DNA from: an uncultured Clostridia bacterium
Lineage (GTDB): Bacteria; Bacillota; Clostridia; Christensenellales; UBA1242
Length of the DNA stretch: 7,954 nt
Direction of reading: 5' to 3'
Assembly: GCA_904397185.1 (NCBI GenBank)
Contig: CAJFOL010000035.1
Span: forward strand, 1-7,954
This document shows, one piece after another, positions 6,110 through 7,954 of the stretch (the first letter of the stretch is position 1; each line of letters starts with the position of its first letter). The notes under the pieces are model-generated. The model was not told the DNA's origin. It worked only from the letters and a program-made list of their open reading frames with translations, and made no database searches. The position numbers were made by a program, and so were the translations under genes.

Positions 6110-6185
6110 TGGTCGAGATGGTGGGATTTGAACCCACGGCCTCATGGTCCCGAACCATGCGCGCTAGCCCCTGCGCTACATCTCG
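6110..6185 (-). tRNA. tRNA-Pro (anticodon CGG), CCA encoded
   Basis: Minus strand. The acceptor is CGAGATG/CATCTCG. The D stem is GCGC/GCGC with loop AGGGGCTA, and the anticodon stem is CATGG/CCATG with loop TTCGGGA (anticodon is the complement of 6150-6152). The variable loop is AGGCC, and the T stem is GTGGG/CCCAC with a canonical TTCAAAT loop. The discriminator is A and the encoded CCA is the complement of 6110-6112. G37 after the anticodon is as expected for tRNA-Pro. It reads CCG. All stems pair perfectly. Confidence 0.96.
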
Positions 6186-6193
6186 ATTGTTTT

Positions 6194-6223
6194 ATTATAG
6201 CATAAAACCAAAAAAAATGACAC
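6194..6223 (-). promoter_or_regulatory. Promoter for tRNA-Pro
   Basis: On the minus strand there is a perfect -10 TATAAT (complement of 6194-6199). A weak -35 lies 17-18 nt upstream (TGTCAT or GTGTCA). Transcription would start near 6187, two bases before the mature 5' end at 6185. Confidence 0.65.
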
Positions 6224-6235
6224 GAATTTTATGCT
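6199..6235. repeat. Inverted repeat over the tRNA-Pro promoter
   Basis: Nine-bp perfect arms AGCATAAAA (6199-6207) and TTTTATGCT (6227-6235), 19 nt apart. One arm touches the TATAAT of the tRNA-Pro promoter and the other lies just beyond its -35. It could be an operator or a weak hairpin; no T run follows on either strand. Confidence 0.4.
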
Positions 6236-6249
6236 TTATTTTAAAATAT

Positions 6250-6275
6250 GTTTATTTTTCTAGATAAAAATAAAC
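6250..6275. repeat. Perfect 10-bp dyad upstream of the polymerase promoter
   Basis: GTTTATTTTT (6250-6259) and AAAAATAAAC (6266-6275) flank a 6-nt centre (CTAGAT). It ends 31 bases before the -35 of the polymerase gene. The size and symmetry fit a repressor or activator site, but AT-rich chance symmetry is possible. It does not match the Firmicutes LexA box. Confidence 0.4.
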
Positions 6276-6306
6276 TTTACAAATATTCAAAAAGATTGAA
6301 ATACTC

Positions 6307-6335
6307 TTGTAAAATAGCACAAACTATACTACAAT
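6307..6335 (+). promoter_or_regulatory. Promoter of the polymerase-YolD operon, placed for a leaderless mRNA
   Basis: TTGTAA (6307-6312), 17 nt, TACAAT (6330-6335). The expected start at 6341-6343 coincides with the ATG at 6342. No ribosome binding site precedes that ATG. Confidence 0.6.
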
Positions 6336-6341
6336 ATTTAT

Positions 6342-7610
6342 ATGCAAAAGAACAGAGTGTATTATGCAATAGACATGAAAACTTTTTTCGCTTCGGTCGA
6401 GTGTGCAGAGCGAGGGCTTGACCCATTTGAGACCAACCTAGTTGTAGCAGACCCGTCTCGAGGAGAGGGGGCGATTTGTCTTGCGATAAGTCCAAAGTTA
6501 AAATCAGCAGGCATAAAAAATAGATGCCGTCTTTTTGAAATTCCTAAAAATATTGATTATATTATAGCAAAGCCACAAATGAAGAAATATATTGAATATG
6601 CCAGTGAAATATATGGAATTTATTTAAAATATATTGATAAAAACGACATACATGTCTATTCGATTGATGAGAGTTTTATTGATGCGACCGATTATTTGAA
6701 ACTCTACAAACTTGGAGCCAAGGAGTTTGCCCAAAAACTCATGCGAGAGATAAGAGAGATCCTTCATATTCCAAGTACCGCGGGGATTGGCACAAATTTA
6801 TATCTTGCTAAGATTGCTCTTGATATAACCGCAAAGCATAGCAGTGAGTTTATTGGACTTCTTGACGAAAACACATATAAAGAAAAACTATGGCATCACA
6901 GACCGATTACAGACTTTTGGCAGATTTCAAAAGGCACAGAAGTGCGACTAAGAAAGCATGGCATATATGATATGTACGGAGTTGCTCATGCGAATGAAGA
7001 TATGCTTTATAAGGAGTTTGGAATTAATGCCGAACTTCTTATTGACCATGCATGGGGGAGGGAAAGTTGCACAATAAAGGATATAAAGAACTACAAAACG
7101 AAGAAAAAATCAATATCAAATATGCAGGTTTTGCCAAAAAACTATAATTTTAAAGATAGTTTGACTGTTTTGAAAGAGATGCTTCAAAATGGATGCTATA
7201 GTCTTTACAAACATGGCTATGTGACAAATTTGCTTCATATTTATATAGGTTATGGTGACAGGTCGAAAGAGTTTGCAAAAGGGAGCCTTAGACTCAATGT
7301 TACGACAAATCTCTATTCATTTATGGAGGAGCCTATAACCAAACTTTATTATGAAATAACCGATAAAACCCGTGAAATTCGCCGTATTGGTATTGATTTT
7401 TGTGAACTACATGATAAGGGACTAGAACAATATGATATTTTTACCGATTTAGAAAGGGTAAGGAAGGAGAAAAAACTGGTTGAAAGTGTGCTTGCAATCA
7501 AAGAAAAGTTTGGGAAAAACTCAATGTTAAAAGGAATAGATTTTCAAGAGAATGCCACACAGAGAGAGCGGAATAAACTGATAGGAGGTCACAATAGTGG
7601 AGAGAGTTAA
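6342..7610 (+). CDS. Y-family translesion DNA polymerase (UmuC/UvrX/DinB type)
   Basis: An error-prone polymerase that copies past DNA lesions. The 422 residues show the Y-family order. Asp11 in AIDMKTFFASVE (9-20) and Asp109-Glu110 in YSIDES (106-111) are the metal-binding catalytic acids. Phe16 occupies the steric-gate position, which is more often Tyr. The finger region follows at about 31-66 (LVVADPSR...CLAISPKLK...RLFEIP). A helix-hairpin-helix thumb is at 192-215 (WQISKGTEVRLRKHGIYDMYGVA), and the little-finger domain follows at about 255-360. QYDIF at 363-367 fits the QxxLF-type sliding-clamp binding motif, and the tail ends IGGHNSGES. The N-terminal active-site motif fixes the ATG at 6342, which has no ribosome binding site and a promoter that would make the mRNA leaderless. 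It overlaps the YolD-like gene by 14 bp, the pairing seen for UvrX and YqjW in Bacillus. No LexA box is visible, so SOS control is unproven. Confidence 0.93.
   Translation: MQKNRVYYAIDMKTFFASVECAERGLDPFETNLVVADPSRGEGAICLAISPKLKSAGIKNRCRLFEIPKNIDYIIAKPQMKKYIEYASEIYGIYLKYIDKNDIHVYSIDESFIDATDYLKLYKLGAKEFAQKLMREIREILHIPSTAGIGTNLYLAKIALDITAKHSSEFIGLLDENTYKEKLWHHRPITDFWQISKGTEVRLRKHGIYDMYGVAHANEDMLYKEFGINAELLIDHAWGRESCTIKDIKNYKTKKKSISNMQVLPKNYNFKDSLTVLKEMLQNGCYSLYKHGYVTNLLHIYIGYGDRSKEFAKGSLRLNVTTNLYSFMEEPITKLYYEITDKTREIRRIGIDFCELHDKGLEQYDIFTDLERVRKEKKLVESVLAIKEKFGKNSMLKGIDFQENATQRERNKLIGGHNSGES
7583..7588 (+). promoter_or_regulatory. Ribosome binding site fixing the GTG start of the YolD-like gene
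   Basis: AGGAGG lies eight bases before GTG at 7597, inside the end of the polymerase gene. The first ATG in frame, at 7612, is 23 bases from this site and too far to use it. Confidence 0.8.
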
Positions 7611-7923
7611 AATGTCACAGACAAATAGGGCAAAACAGTTTATGCCATTTGATGCACTAAAGGGATTGCAAAATGCATTAAGAATGAAAGAATATCAGCA
7701 TGAACGTCAAGAAAAGGGTGATTTAACCGAAGAGGCTATTGACAAAATGTCGAAAATACTATTGTCTTTAAAGAAAGAGGATATAGTAAAAGTCAAATAT
7801 TATGAAGATGGGCATTACAAAGAGATCACTGGAAAATGTAAAATTTTATATGAAGAGCGGAAAATGCTATTCGACTTAAAAAAGATTGATTTTGATGATA
7901 TTTTCGAAATTGAAGTTATTTAG
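7597..7923 (+). CDS. YolD-like family protein
   Basis: A 108-residue small cytosolic protein of the YolD-like family, which is typically encoded directly after UvrX/YqjW-type Y-family polymerases. A role as polymerase partner or regulator is proposed from context, and its biochemistry is not established. The diagnostic feature is the N-terminal RAKQFMPFDALKG at 11-23, followed by a charged helical segment (27-60) and a beta-rich C-terminal half (about 63-108) ending FEIEVI. The GTG start at 7597 is supported by AGGAGG at the right distance, and the 14-bp overlap with the polymerase gene suggests translational coupling. It is complete; the TAG stop is at 7921-7923. The 31 bases after it hold no recognisable feature. 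Confidence 0.85.
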   Translation: MERVKMSQTNRAKQFMPFDALKGLQNALRMKEYQHERQEKGDLTEEAIDKMSKILLSLKKEDIVKVKYYEDGHYKEITGKCKILYEERKMLFDLKKIDFDDIFEIEVI

Positions 7924-7954
7924 CCATTTTATTTTGATTTTTAACCTATTTTTA

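Noticed and set aside
6342..6380. Possible LexA/SOS box at the polymerase start (GAACAGAGTGTA)
   Set aside because: Only the left half matches the Firmicutes GAAC-N4-GTTC pattern, and it lies inside the coding region.

Overview
The window is low-GC DNA that looks like a chromosomal segment from a Firmicutes-type (Bacillota) bacterium, probably an uncultured Clostridia-like lineage. The reasons are strong AGGAG/AGGAGG ribosome binding sites in front of most genes, a Y-family polymerase paired with a YolD-like protein, tRNA genes that encode their own CCA, and very AT-rich spacers. The species cannot be named from the sequence. No insertion sequence, phage module or CRISPR array is visible.

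Layout from left to right. Positions 1-518 hold the 3' end of a beta-rich, probably surface-exposed protein of unknown function, with a fresh 24-bp tandem duplication. It meets glmM (minus strand, 523-1818) tail to tail with 4 bp between the stops. Upstream of glmM on the same strand, after an extremely AT-rich 194-nt spacer, is a stand-alone left-handed beta-helix acetyltransferase (2013-2624). It corresponds to only the C-terminal half of GlmU. Divergent from it is glmS (plus strand, 2770-4527). Together GlmS, GlmM and the GlmU-C protein would take fructose-6-phosphate through glucosamine-6-P and glucosamine-1-P to N-acetylglucosamine-1-P, the first three steps toward UDP-GlcNAc for peptidoglycan. 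The last step, uridylyl transfer, has no enzyme here, so the usually bifunctional GlmU appears to be split in this genome.

After glmS comes a solitary TrpF-like TIM-barrel gene (4602-5267), with no other trp genes nearby and a promoter placed so that the mRNA would be leaderless. Then come tRNA-Gly(CCC) (5352-5425) with an odd T loop and an AT-rich hairpin terminator, a small ABM-type monooxygenase on the minus strand (5584-5880), an AT-rich spacer with hairpins, and tRNA-Pro(CGG) on the minus strand (6110-6185).

The right end is a two-gene operon: a Y-family translesion DNA polymerase (6342-7610), also with a leaderless-type promoter, overlapping by 14 bp a YolD-like gene (7597-7923). The last 31 bases hold nothing recognisable. 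Nothing here is clearly a new multi-gene system. The most notable points are the split GlmU in a compact amino-sugar cluster, the solitary divergent TrpF-like gene, the two leaderless-type promoters and the C55 T loop of tRNA-Gly.
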